Assembly: GCA_013289955.1 (NCBI GenBank)
Contig: JABCYZ010000018.1
Location: 1 to 64,000, forward strand
DNA: 64,000 nucleotides
Direction of reading: 5' to 3'
Origin: Acidobacteriota bacterium
GTDB taxonomy: Bacteria; Acidobacteriota; Terriglobia; Acidiferrales; UBA7541
Positions 53,348 through 64,000 of this stretch are shown here, in pieces. Within the stretch, counting starts at the first letter, position 1. The number at the start of each line of letters is the position of its first letter. The notes beneath the pieces are model-generated. The model was not told the DNA's origin and made no database searches. It saw only the letters and a list, made by a program, of their open reading frames with translations. The translations under genes were made by a program, and so were the position numbers.

Positions 53348-55552
53348 GTGAATCACCGCATTTACGTTTTCCCCATTGCGGTTGCGCTCTTCGCCGTGGC
53401 TCGTCCGGCGACGGCGCAATTTCTTGCGGATCCTAACCGAGTCTATGAAATTCCCGCGGTTACCGGCTACGAACAAACCCTGGCCGGAATGATTCGCGAG
53501 CAGCTGAAAGATCTCTCTCCGAAAACTGACAATCTCGGAAATGTTTACGTCACCGTGGGGAGCGGCGCACCTCATCGCCTGATCGTTACTCCCATGGACG
53601 AACCCGGCTACGTCGTGAGCGACATCACTCCCGACGGTTATTTGCGCGTGCAACGGTTGCCGCAGGCCGCCCCCAATGCCGTTTTCGACTTGCTCCATGC
53701 GACAGAGCCCGTTTGGATCATGACGCGCAGCGGAAAAAAGGTCTCGGGCGTATTTGCCGGTCTCTCCATCCACCTGGAGCCTGCCAGACAGAACCCGCCG
53801 AAAATGTCGCATCCGGATGAAATGTACGTGGACATCGGCGCGTCGTCTGCCGAAGAGGTCCGTGCAGCCGGCGTCGACTTATTGGACCCCATCGCGCTCA
53901 GCCGCAAGTCCCGACCGGTTGGCAATAGTGGCGTGGCGGGCCCAGGTGTGGGTGACCGCTTCGGCTGTGAAACTTTCCTTGGGTTACTGAACCACATCCG
54001 GGAATCCAAGATTGCCGGGACAACCACGGTAGCGTTTGCCGCCGAGCAATGGACGGGAGGCCGCGGGCTGGATCGCTTGCTAAACGAACTGCAACCGGAA
54101 GAGGTCATCTTTGTGGGCCGCCTCGTTCCGCCTCGTACGACCGAAGACAAAGCATCGCCGGAACAAGCACACCCTGCCCCGGCGGGAGTGCTCCTGGCGG
54201 TAGACGATCTGTCCAAACCTCCGACCGTATTCGCCGGGGAACTCGCCGGGCTTGCAGCGAAAAGTAATCTGTCCATCACGTCGGTAGTCGCTGCACGCCC
54301 CAGAATCAGCGGCTACGCCAAAACCAGCGCATTCCCGGAGCGCTTCGCACAACTTGGCGTTCCGACTCGCTGGCCTGTAACGCCTGTCGAATTTGTCGCC
54401 TACCGTGATCTCGGCAATCTTCTCGAATTGCTCGAGGCCTATCTGCAGATCCCCAAACCGACCGGCGGCTTTGGAGGCGGCATCGGAGCCGGCGTTTCAG
54501 ATACACCGTTACTGAAGGCATTGGTGGAAGCCTACGGCCCTAGCGGCCACGAAGAACAAGTCCGCGAACAGGTAAAAGCATGGCTCCCGCACGGCGCGAA
54601 GACGGTGACGGACTCGGCCGGCAATCTTATCCTTCACCTTGGTGATGCGAAGCCGGACGGCAAGACCACGCGCATTGCATTCGTCGCGCATATGGATGAA
54701 ATCGGCTACCAAGTGCGCTCCATCGAACCGGATGGCCGCCTTCTTGTTGACCCTATCGGCGGCGGATACACCGAGTATTTTCAGGGGCACCTTGTCCGCA
54801 TCAACAACGACAAATCTCCCGTCGGAGGCGTCCTTGAGCTGCCCGATGGCTGGGACAAGCCTGGATTTGAATGGCCGCATGGGCCACGATCCATGGACGA
54901 GCCAGTTCACGTTTACGTGGGCACCCATTCGGCCGAGGAGACGCAGAAGCTCGGCGTCAAAGCGGGAGACTGGATGACGATTCCCAAGGAGTATCGCCCA
55001 CTGGTTGGAACACGGGCCAACGGCCGGAGCTTCGATGACCGGGTTGGTTGCGCCGCCCTCATCGAGGCAGTCAACGCGCTCGCGCGGCAGGGCTTGCCGG
55101 GCCGCGATGTCACCTTCGTTTGGTCCACTGAGGAAGAAGTCGGTTTGAAAGGGGCAGCGGCTTATGCCGAACGCGCGGCGAAGGAAGGCAACGTGCCGGA
55201 TTTCGTCTTTGGCATTGACACCTTCGTCAGCTCGGACTCGCCTCTTGAAAGCAAGCGCTTCGCCGACGCCGGACTCGGCAAGGGCTTTGTTATTCGTGCC
55301 GTCGACAACTCGAACATCGCGCCACGGGAGTTTGTCGACCGCGTCGTCAGGCTGGCGCGCGACAATCATATCGCCGTGCAATATGGCGTCACCGGCGGCG
55401 GGAATGACGGCGCGGTGTTCGTTCGCTACGGCTCCGTCGACATTCCGCTCGGCTGGCCGCTGCGTTACGCGCACTCGCCGGGTGAAGTTGTGGATACGGT
55501 CGATGTGGACGCGCTGGCCAAAATTGTTACCGTGCTTGCAAAGAGCTGGTGA
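53348..55552 (+). CDS. Tandem M42-family metallo-aminopeptidase, first half degenerate
   Basis: A 734-residue exported protein (signal peptide YVFPIAVALFAVARPATAQ). It contains two M42/glutamyl-aminopeptidase domains. The second (about 385-734) has intact metal ligands: HMDEIGYQVRS (His448), FDDRVGCAALIEA (Asp), STEEEVGLKGAA (Glu pair), FGIDTF (Asp) and AHSPGEVVD (His). The first (about 25-375) has the same order of blocks, but the ligand positions read PMDEPG (His to Pro at residue 82), GVGDRFGCE and AAEQWTGGRG, so it is probably inactive. M42 enzymes form large dodecamers that trim peptides. Preceded by a GAAGGAAAGG ribosome binding site. Confidence 0.88.
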   Translation: MNHRIYVFPIAVALFAVARPATAQFLADPNRVYEIPAVTGYEQTLAGMIREQLKDLSPKTDNLGNVYVTVGSGAPHRLIVTPMDEPGYVVSDITPDGYLRVQRLPQAAPNAVFDLLHATEPVWIMTRSGKKVSGVFAGLSIHLEPARQNPPKMSHPDEMYVDIGASSAEEVRAAGVDLLDPIALSRKSRPVGNSGVAGPGVGDRFGCETFLGLLNHIRESKIAGTTTVAFAAEQWTGGRGLDRLLNELQPEEVIFVGRLVPPRTTEDKASPEQAHPAPAGVLLAVDDLSKPPTVFAGELAGLAAKSNLSITSVVAARPRISGYAKTSAFPERFAQLGVPTRWPVTPVEFVAYRDLGNLLELLEAYLQIPKPTGGFGGGIGAGVSDTPLLKALVEAYGPSGHEEQVREQVKAWLPHGAKTVTDSAGNLILHLGDAKPDGKTTRIAFVAHMDEIGYQVRSIEPDGRLLVDPIGGGYTEYFQGHLVRINNDKSPVGGVLELPDGWDKPGFEWPHGPRSMDEPVHVYVGTHSAEETQKLGVKAGDWMTIPKEYRPLVGTRANGRSFDDRVGCAALIEAVNALARQGLPGRDVTFVWSTEEEVGLKGAAAYAERAAKEGNVPDFVFGIDTFVSSDSPLESKRFADAGLGKGFVIRAVDNSNIAPREFVDRVVRLARDNHIAVQYGVTGGGNDGAVFVRYGSVDIPLGWPLRYAHSPGEVVDTVDVDALAKIVTVLAKSW

Positions 55553-55561
55553 GACGGTCAG

Positions 55562-56659
55562 TCACTCCGCGGAACGCAACGCCTCCGCATAGCGCGCGGC
55601 GATGGCCTTCCAGGAAAAGTATTTGTCCTGCGCGCGGCGGCTGCGTTCCGCCAGCACGGCGCGATACTCCGGATCGGACAAAACCTTGAGCAATGCTTCC
55701 CCCAAGCCGCGTTGCCGCTTCGGGTCGGCGAACACAACTCCCGCTTCCGTGATGGGTGACGCTGTTTCCGGGCCGTCCAGCGCCACTACCGGCAGTCCGC
55801 ACGCAATTCCCGCGATGGCGCTGCCCCGCCGCGATGAGATGCCTCCGCGCACAAAAAGCAAAACGTCGCAGGACGCCATGTGCCGCACGATTTCCGCGCC
55901 TGGCAGGATTCCGAGCGCAGAGACTTCAATCGGCTGTTTGTCCATCAGATTCTTTAGCGCTTTCTCCGCCGTGTCCGAATGACGCCCCATCACGACGAGC
56001 CGCAGCTTTCCGAGACGCTCCGTTACGGTGTGCAATGCCTCGGAGATGCTTGCGATCTCCCAGATGCCGCTTTCTCCGCCGGTAATTCCGAATACAGCGA
56101 TGGCCGGCAACCGGTCCGCCGCGGCGCGGGGAACTGACCATGCGGTTTCCGGAGCCGGCAGATTGGCGCCCACGGGAATAAAAATCGCTCGTGTGTGTTT
56201 TTTCCCAATCCAAGGGATTTTGCTGATGGGCACGGTGAGTACGCCGAGATCGCAAGATCGCAGCGCTTCGCTCATAGCGTGATTCTGGGCGCGGCGGCGC
56301 AGCTTATCTATGGTGCGGTTGCCATGGTAGGGCAGCACGTCATGGTAGACCATTGCCACGCGCGCGCCCGCTTGCCGGAGGATTCGCAGCACTCGCAGAA
56401 ATCGCAGTGGAAAACCCCGCTCGGACCAGGACAGCGCCGTGTATTGCACCAGCACCCAGCAGCCCCGCCACTCACGCGCTTGACGCTCGAGCTCGCGCAT
56501 GCCCGCAGGCCAGCCGTCTTCGAGCCACGCTACGCGCACCAGCTCCAGCTCAAAATCGTGCGCGCGCAGCGCCTCTCCCAGATATTGGCAATATTCTTCA
56601 AGGGCATCTGTCGGCACATCCCGCCGGCCGAGCAGTGCGATGGCGCGGTGCCCGCTCAC
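55562..56659 (-). CDS. Glycosyltransferase, GT4-like
   Basis: A 365-residue GT-B-fold enzyme. The N-terminal Rossmann half shows VAMVYHDVLPYHGN and the C-terminal half shows the family's donor site: IFGITGGESGIWEIASISEA, LVVMGRHSD, ALGILPGAEIVRHMASCDVL, then GSAIAGIACGLPVVALDGPE, with the E-x7-E region at FADPKRQRGLGEALL. It likely transfers a sugar from a nucleotide donor in polysaccharide assembly. Last gene of the minus-strand locus. The TGA of the M42 peptidase on the other strand is 10 bases away, so the two genes are convergent. Confidence 0.85.
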   Translation of the reverse strand: MSGHRAIALLGRRDVPTDALEEYCQYLGEALRAHDFELELVRVAWLEDGWPAGMRELERQAREWRGCWVLVQYTALSWSERGFPLRFLRVLRILRQAGARVAMVYHDVLPYHGNRTIDKLRRRAQNHAMSEALRSCDLGVLTVPISKIPWIGKKHTRAIFIPVGANLPAPETAWSVPRAAADRLPAIAVFGITGGESGIWEIASISEALHTVTERLGKLRLVVMGRHSDTAEKALKNLMDKQPIEVSALGILPGAEIVRHMASCDVLLFVRGGISSRRGSAIAGIACGLPVVALDGPETASPITEAGVVFADPKRQRGLGEALLKVLSDPEYRAVLAERSRRAQDKYFSWKAIAARYAEALRSAE

Positions 56660-56804
56660 GTTTGGATACTCATTTTTCGACGAGAAAGTTCCTGACTCCG
56701 TCAGCCCATTTCCGGATCGAAGGATTTGCGAATCAGTTCCATCGGTGTGTTCACAATGCTATCGCCTCACCCAGCTGCGATCCAATCGAAATTTCCGGGT
56801 CGAA

Positions 56805-58487
56805 TCACGGTCCTTTTTCTACAAGGAAGGGGCCGATAACCAGCGCATCCATGCCCGAGCTGAAGAAAGTACGCACCGCGTCCGTCGGCGTGTGCACGAT
56901 GGCTTCGCCGCGCAGATTGAAGGATGTATTCATGAGGACCGGCACGCCGGTGCGTTTGTCAAATTCGTCGATTACGCGCCAGTAGAGGGGGTTGATCTCT
57001 TTCTCCACAGTTTGCGGCCGTGCGCTTCCGTCAACGTGAGTGACGGAGGGGATCACGCTGCGCTTTTCCTTGCGGACCTGCGCTGTCAGAACCATGAAAG
57101 GAGAATCCGTAACGCTCTCGAGATAATCGCCAGCGGTCTCCTTCTTGAGCGAAGGTGCAAAAGGTCTCCACCACTCGCGAAATTTCACCGCGTTATTTAC
57201 CTTGGCGTTCATTTCCGGATCTCGCGGATCGGCGAGGATCGAACGGCTGCCTAGCGCACGCGGCCCAAACTCCATTCGTCCCTGAAACCAACCAAGAATC
57301 TTCCCCTCGGATAACAGCTCTGCCGCTGCCGCTCCTGGATCTTCGAGGCGCGTATATCGCAGCTTGTAAGTACGCAAGGCAGCCTCAATCGTGTCATCGT
57401 CGAACGAAGGGCCAAGATAGGCTTGACGCATAGGCTTGTTCGGCAACTTGCCGCCACTATCGAGATATGGGGCGAGCGCCGCGCCGAGCGCAACACCGTC
57501 ATCCGACGCAGCGGGCTGCACGAATATTTCGTCTACGAGGCCGGCGGTTAGTATTTTCCCATTGGCTTTCGAATTCAGAGCCACGCCACCTGCGAGGCAC
57601 AAATTGCGGCAACGCGTTTTGTCGATCGCCAAACGCACCACGTTCATCATCGCGGTTTCGCAGGCATCCTGAACAGCATAGGCAATGTTCTTGTACCTGT
57701 CGTCAATCTCGCTTTCCGCAACGCGAGGCGGACCGAGCAATGAAGTCATAAGGGCAAACGGAGCCACTCCATTCGCCACGAGTTTTCTAGTGTGGACGCG
57801 GTAGGGCACAGCGCGCAGATCGATGAACGCACTGAGGTCCACTCCCGGTTGCCCGTACGGTGCGAGCCCCATCACTTTCCATTCATCGCTGTTTCGGTGA
57901 AACCCAAGAAACTCAGTGAACTCGCTGTAGAAATATCCCACCGAGTCGGGGAACGGGATCGTCAATACGTGATCAAGTCGCCCATCGTGTCCTCGCCAGA
58001 TGGATGTGCCTTCCCACGCGCCTCGTCCGTCCATGACTACTACCGCAGCGTCGTTATAGCCAGAGTAGCCGTAGGCGCTAAGCGCATGCGCGAGGTGGTG
58101 ATCCACGAACCTCATGCGTGCTTTCACTCGGCCGAAGCGCTGCGCGAAGGTCTTGGCGCCCCCGCTTTGGTGCCAGTTGCTTGCGAAGTAACGGGTAGAA
58201 TTCAGCAGGTTCAGATAGTTGAATGGCATGCGGCGTGTCGCAAAGCATTTAAGATCGTGCCGGAAGAACGGTCCAGGGGCCGGCCAGCCAAAACATACTT
58301 CGTCCAGCTGGTCAGGATTGGACTTGGCAAAGGCAAGACATGCCCGGATCGCAAGATGCGGAAAGCTAGCATCGTGCTTTAGTCGGCTAAGACGCTCTTC
58401 GGCAACGGCGAAAAGCAATTCGCCATCTCGCACGATGCACGCCGAAGAATCGTGCATTTGAGAGTAATTGATCCCCAGCGTCAGCAT
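56805..58487 (-). CDS. Carbamoyltransferase, NodU/CmcH family
   Basis: A 560-residue protein of the usual NodU length. It uses carbamoyl phosphate and ATP to put a carbamoyl group on a hydroxyl of a sugar or antibiotic. The N-terminal Kae1-like domain shows LGINYSQMHDSSACIVRDGE and FVDHHLAHALSAYGYSG (His pair binding metal/carbamoyladenylate), and VVVMDGRGAWEGTSIW. The C-terminal domain has GWFQGRMEFGPRALGSRSI, PFAPSLKKETAGDYLE and VPVLMNTSFNLRGEAIVHTP. All are family hallmarks. It is placed between glycosyltransferases, so carbamoylation of a surface sugar is the likely job. Confidence 0.93.
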   Translation of the reverse strand: MLTLGINYSQMHDSSACIVRDGELLFAVAEERLSRLKHDASFPHLAIRACLAFAKSNPDQLDEVCFGWPAPGPFFRHDLKCFATRRMPFNYLNLLNSTRYFASNWHQSGGAKTFAQRFGRVKARMRFVDHHLAHALSAYGYSGYNDAAVVVMDGRGAWEGTSIWRGHDGRLDHVLTIPFPDSVGYFYSEFTEFLGFHRNSDEWKVMGLAPYGQPGVDLSAFIDLRAVPYRVHTRKLVANGVAPFALMTSLLGPPRVAESEIDDRYKNIAYAVQDACETAMMNVVRLAIDKTRCRNLCLAGGVALNSKANGKILTAGLVDEIFVQPAASDDGVALGAALAPYLDSGGKLPNKPMRQAYLGPSFDDDTIEAALRTYKLRYTRLEDPGAAAAELLSEGKILGWFQGRMEFGPRALGSRSILADPRDPEMNAKVNNAVKFREWWRPFAPSLKKETAGDYLESVTDSPFMVLTAQVRKEKRSVIPSVTHVDGSARPQTVEKEINPLYWRVIDEFDKRTGVPVLMNTSFNLRGEAIVHTPTDAVRTFFSSGMDALVIGPFLVEKGP

Positions 58488-58878
58488 CTCGGCTCAGGCA
58501 CGGACCACCTTGATTCCGCAGCACCAAGTCATCGGAATATTCACCCCTGACATTTCAAGGATTCTCCGGAACTCGATTGCACACTGTCTCCGTCAAGATT
58601 TGCAGCTATCGCCGCGCCAGGTCTTGCCGGCTGCAGTTGGGGCTAATCCAATTATTGTCTGAAAATAGGGCATGGAAACAGTTCAAATGATTAATCACAG
58701 CCACGCAACAATCGAAAGTTCGCATCAAAGCCGAATGATTCACGACCGGATCTGCTGCGTTTGCGGCGCGAATAGTTTGCTTGACCACTCAAATTAAGAC
58801 AAGGGAGAGCTGCCCAACGTGTTTAAGTGTACTGCGAATCGTACATGCCTTCATGTTCGCGAGCGGTACAAGCGGTTC
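58488..58878. other. Gap inside the polysaccharide locus
   Basis: About 390 bases, less GC-rich than its surroundings by eye, with no supported gene. It could carry a promoter for the carbamoyltransferase gene; none is clear. Confidence 0.35.
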
Positions 58879-59949
58879 TCATCTATTATCTCTCGGCCGC
58901 TGTTCAACAATCGGCGCGGCAGCGGTCGGCTTGCCGATCAAATTCCGAAAATGGTGAAGTTCATTGGAGCCATACCATTGCTGAATCTTGTAAAAACTGC
59001 GCGGAGGCAAGACCAGAGTTGCCCCAAGGACAAGGGCTTTGAATAAACGGTAGCCCACCGGCCGGTCCTTGTAGCTGTAGTTATAGGCCGCCTTTTCAAT
59101 ACGATAGGTCTCCCAAGGCATCCCGCCATCGAGCCCGAGGCGCATGCGGCCTGCATCGACCCAAATAGGCTCGATGACGGCGGCAATGATGTCATCACGA
59201 ATACCCAGTGCACGAAGGCGCGGGGGCAAACACTGCTGTAATACTTCGAGAACTCTCTGTTTTCGTCTTGTCTTCTTGTCGTCCTTTTCGGAGTGCTGAA
59301 AGAGATTACCCTCGTGAAAGCGGTAATAAAACAACGGCTTGTCCAATACCAGCGCAGGAGCCAGCGCGGGAGCAAGCGTAAACATGTATTCGTCGGCCTC
59401 AATCACTAATTCCTCCGGGAACGGGAGGATTTGATCGAGAAGTTTCCTGCGAATGGTCATCTTCGTGGTCCCGAGGAAACAACGCAGGTGAGTGAAGAGA
59501 ACAGCGGTTGGCAAGTCCTGCAGATGGAGCAATGTGTTTTTTTCTGGAACTACGACACCGTTAGGACGACCGTCAGCATACACCTCATACTGACCATGGC
59601 CGACGGCCCCCAGCTCCGGGTTCTTTCTTAGTTCGGACACAGCAAGTTGGAGTTTCGTGGGAACCCACCAATCGTCACCGTCAAGAAATGAAACAATTTC
59701 GCCTTTGCATTCGGGAATCCCCGCGTTAAACGCCGATGCCTGTCCTCCATTTGGCTTGCGAATCAGACGCACCTGCGGCTCAAACTTTCGAACGATTTCC
59801 GGCGTGCCATCGCTCGATCCGTCGTCAACAACAATAATTTCCCGTTCCGCCGCCGGGAAATCCTGCTCTATCGCGCTGAGGATCGCCTGCTCGATGAACT
59901 TTTCGTGGTTATACGTATCGATGAGTATGCTGACAAAAGGTTTTGGCAT
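58879..59949 (-). CDS. Glycosyltransferase family 2
   Basis: A 356-residue GT-A enzyme. The opening VSILIDTYNHEKFIEQAILS, VVDDGSSDGTPEIVRKF, and the metal-binding FLDGDDWWVPTKL (DGDD) are GT2 hallmarks. KPNGGQASAFNAGI is the N-terminal acceptor strand typical of the family. The C-terminal roughly 120 residues are helical with some aromatic clusters. Its build matches the gene at 62406, so the two are probably paralogues with different acceptors or donors. Confidence 0.9.
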   Translation of the reverse strand: MPKPFVSILIDTYNHEKFIEQAILSAIEQDFPAAEREIIVVDDGSSDGTPEIVRKFEPQVRLIRKPNGGQASAFNAGIPECKGEIVSFLDGDDWWVPTKLQLAVSELRKNPELGAVGHGQYEVYADGRPNGVVVPEKNTLLHLQDLPTAVLFTHLRCFLGTTKMTIRRKLLDQILPFPEELVIEADEYMFTLAPALAPALVLDKPLFYYRFHEGNLFQHSEKDDKKTRRKQRVLEVLQQCLPPRLRALGIRDDIIAAVIEPIWVDAGRMRLGLDGGMPWETYRIEKAAYNYSYKDRPVGYRLFKALVLGATLVLPPRSFYKIQQWYGSNELHHFRNLIGKPTAAAPIVEQRPRDNR

Positions 59950-60135
59950 CTGCTAGTAATCGTCGGCTGACTACTTGATTCTCTTCAAAAAAAGCTCGCG
60001 CCAGCGCGCGGATGTCCCCCGATCAAGTCTACGACATCTTCGCCACGGGGGTCTTTTCTTTGGCCCGGGCATCCGGAAGATCTGTTGTCGGGGAACCGGC
60101 AGGAACGGAGATTCGTCTAGAAGTCCTCGCGAACT

Positions 60136-62200
<2,065 letters not shown>

Positions 62201-62405
62201 GAGCGCTCTTTCTTGTCTTTGGCGTTCCCTAAATCGGTTGAGTCTAGGCTCAATATCATTATCTTGAGATGCCTCTTTATTCTATAAGCCATATCGGAAA
62301 ATACAAACGAATGCTCTTTCTCTAGTTCTTTGCGGCAGGCTTCCTCTGTCTTCCGGAGACCCGGCGAGCCATTCAACCCGCAACGGGGAACGTCAAGGCG
62401 AAGAA

Positions 62406-63458
62406 CTATGGCGACGGGGATGCGGAACCACCGTCTGATCGGCGGTGTTTCCGGCGGGTCAGCGTTTCGCGCCATTCGTCCAGCCAGTGAAAATGTTCGT
62501 ATCCAACGACCAACGAACCCATCATATTGAGGTAATTAATCAGTCGAAGGCGCCGCGTCATCAGGCCAAAGTGATTCCGGTTGGATTCAAAAAGATGCCT
62601 GAAGAAGCGGATGCGCCCCGGCGAAGTGACCGCAAACTCTTCGCGTTCGAGAATCGTTTTCCAGCGGCTCAGAGTTGCGCGGACCGTAGGCTGAGCCAAG
62701 TCGTAGCCGTGCGATCGAAACCATTGCGTCAGGCCGTCGACAAGCGCGCCGAGCGTCACCACCCGGCGGTTGCGTCTCTCCATGTCCTTGTTTTTGTCTT
62801 CGCTTGCCTCAGAAAGGTAATAGAGATTTGATCCGTGAAACCTGTATACGCCCAGAGGCTCATCGATGGCCGCTACGGGCGCGAGAAACAGCGCGAGCGC
62901 CTGAATGTAGCCGTCTGCCTGTATCCTGATCTCCTCCGGAATCGGCAGAACTCTCTCGAGTATGGACTTGCGAAAGGCGAGACTGGACATCGACGTGGGA
63001 TGGAACGTAAGAATTGTTTCTGTGGTGGCCGCCAGGTTCCCGCTCATGGGCATAAACAGACCGTCGCGAAGCTTGCCGGTGCGGGCGTCCAACTCCCGCA
63101 TGCGGTGATGAACCATGCCCGCCTGAGGATTCGCTTCAAAGGCCTCGATCACGCGGCGCACCTTTTCAGGCAACCAGTAGTCGTCCGCGTCGAGCAGGAC
63201 TATGAATTCCCCTCTGGCTTTCTCGACTCCGAAATTGACCGCCGAACCTTGTCCGCCATTCTGTTTGAGGAAATACTGAACCCGCGAACCATACTTCGTG
63301 ACACGTGAGGACGTATCATCCGTCGAGCCATCATCGACGATCAACACTTCCATTTGTTCGGCGGGAAAATCCTGGCCGAGTGTGCTGCCGATGGCTTCCT
63401 CGATGAAGTGCCCATAATTATACGTGTCGATGAGAACCGTGACGCGCGGATGCGGCAT
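62406..63458 (-). CDS. Glycosyltransferase family 2
   Basis: A 350-residue GT-A transferase. Key blocks are VTVLIDTYNYGHFIEEAIGS, VLIVDDGSTDDTSS, LKQNGGQGSAVNFGVEKARG, and the metal-binding FIVLLDADDYWLPEKV (DADD). The tail contains GMVHHRMRELDARTGKLRDG and basic helices. The start is set at the ATG 63458, where the first beta-strand begins; an earlier in-frame start at 63509 is not needed. Similar build to the gene at 58879. Confidence 0.9.
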   Translation of the reverse strand: MPHPRVTVLIDTYNYGHFIEEAIGSTLGQDFPAEQMEVLIVDDGSTDDTSSRVTKYGSRVQYFLKQNGGQGSAVNFGVEKARGEFIVLLDADDYWLPEKVRRVIEAFEANPQAGMVHHRMRELDARTGKLRDGLFMPMSGNLAATTETILTFHPTSMSSLAFRKSILERVLPIPEEIRIQADGYIQALALFLAPVAAIDEPLGVYRFHGSNLYYLSEASEDKNKDMERRNRRVVTLGALVDGLTQWFRSHGYDLAQPTVRATLSRWKTILEREEFAVTSPGRIRFFRHLFESNRNHFGLMTRRLRLINYLNMMGSLVVGYEHFHWLDEWRETLTRRKHRRSDGGSASPSP

Positions 63459-63521
63459 TGCTTTCTGATTATGCGTGAAGCCGGAGTCGAAATAAAGCAA
63501 CCCCCGCAAGCGTCGCAGAGA

Positions 63522-64000
63522 TCACGGCTTTGTCTGGGGTCTTTGCTGAGCTTTTGACCTGAGTCCGAGTGCCGACCTCAACGGGCGTGTAACATCGAGG
63601 AAGAAAAACCAAACCGGGTGCCACACAGTGGCGAGGACGTCAGAATACCAGGAGAGCGTGGGGTTCCGCTGCAGAGCGTGGCCGAATCTTTTCCAGTTGT
63701 TCTTGATCTGGTCCGATACCAAGACCAGGGGAGCATCCGAGATTATCCGCATGCGTTTCCAGCCGCCTGCCAACTTGAAGTTATACTTGGCTTCCTCCCC
63801 GTCGTAAACGCCCGTTTTTCCTTCCGGATGGTGCAGATAGTCGTGGTTCTGGTGGATCGCGACGAGTGTCCTCGACGCGTCGATGACCGGGTTGCCTGAC
63901 TCGATTCCTTTCCAGACCATCCAATTGTCCCATCCGGCCCGGCCAACAAGAAGCGGTGGCAGGTCTGCTCCAAAAAGCCCTCGAGAAAATGCGAAATAAT
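63522..64000 (-). CDS. Glycosyltransferase-associated protein, partial at window edge
   Basis: The minus-strand frame runs from the window edge to a stop at 63522. Reading inward it shows YFAFSRGLFGADLPPLLVGR, AGWDNWMVWKG, LVAIHQNHDYLHHPEGKTGV and a C-terminal VWFFFLDVTRPLRSALGLRS hydrophobic stretch. These are blocks I know from proteins of about 300-350 residues in polysaccharide loci, often annotated glycosyltransferase. The start lies beyond 64000. Its frame is open to the edge, so the missing part is probably 150-250 residues, an estimate. Confidence 0.7.
   Translation of the reverse strand, partial: YFAFSRGLFGADLPPLLVGRAGWDNWMVWKGIESGNPVIDASRTLVAIHQNHDYLHHPEGKTGVYDGEEAKYNFKLAGGWKRMRIISDAPLVLVSDQIKNNWKRFGHALQRNPTLSWYSDVLATVWHPVWFFFLDVTRPLRSALGLRSKAQQRPQTKP

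Overview
The window looks like chromosomal DNA from a member of the Acidobacteriota (Terriglobia/Koribacter-like). This is inferred from gene content, not from a marker gene. Typical signs are two very large MacB-type 'ADOP' permeases (one with its PadR regulator directly upstream), an Oar-like TonB-dependent receptor with a carboxypeptidase-regulatory N-terminus, a BNR/sortilin-type secreted protein over 1,100 residues long, a Ser/Thr kinase fused to a TPR tail, and many small secreted proteins of unknown function. There is no rRNA. One tRNA gene, tRNA-Val(GAC), lies at 48570-48646.

Layout. (1) 1-25 kb is loosely packed, with small transcription units on both strands: an IS110 remnant, a BNR protein, RidA, an MscS channel, a kinase, a serine hydrolase, ADOP+PadR, a zinc-ribbon protein, an alpha/beta hydrolase, an MFS symporter, small secreted proteins, a second ADOP and a secreted RidA. 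Most gaps between genes up to 18.5 kb carry a degenerate palindromic repeat that I find in 13 places and do not see with confidence after that. (2) 25.2-30.8 kb is an efflux operon: a STAS-TolC fusion, an HlyD/EmrA adaptor, an EmrB-type MFS pump and an ECF sigma factor, closed by a clear terminator. (3) 31.1-33.3 kb encodes both subunits of ethanolamine ammonia-lyase. (4) 33.3-38.8 kb, minus strand, is a TonB-type receptor preceded by a tight four-gene operon: nucleotidyltransferase, TIGR04222-like membrane protein with a Cys/Gly-rich tail, DUF692/MNIO enzyme, and a small partner protein. (5) 38.9-40.1 kb holds a P-loop kinase-like protein and a TrkA-N membrane protein.

(6) 40.5-48.6 kb is accessory DNA. 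It has a three-gene cassette (HIT protein, four-TM protein, and an 820-residue PPDK-like/NTP-pyrophosphohydrolase fusion), a 52-codon ORF with a strong ribosome binding site, a membrane-anchored TPR protein, a secreted peptide with Cys-Lys-Gly repeats, and wrecks of a serine recombinase and a tyrosine integrase ending 16 bases before the tRNA. (7) 48.9-55.5 kb encodes a multi-TM histidine kinase, an ABC ATPase/permease pair and a tandem M42 peptidase. (8) 55.5-64 kb, all minus strand, is a surface-polysaccharide locus: four glycosyltransferase-type genes (one cut by the window edge), GDP-mannose dehydratase, a GDP-fucose-synthase-like reductase and a NodU/CmcH carbamoyltransferase.

The best candidates for something undescribed are the HIT/4TM/PPDK-NTPase cassette (40502-44237), which has the look of a nucleotide-based defence or stress module, and the MNIO/TIGR04222 operon (35939-38794), in which a Cys-rich membrane protein tail may be the substrate of a peptide-modifying iron enzyme. 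A separate secreted CKGK-repeat peptide (46717-47019) resembles known MNIO substrates.
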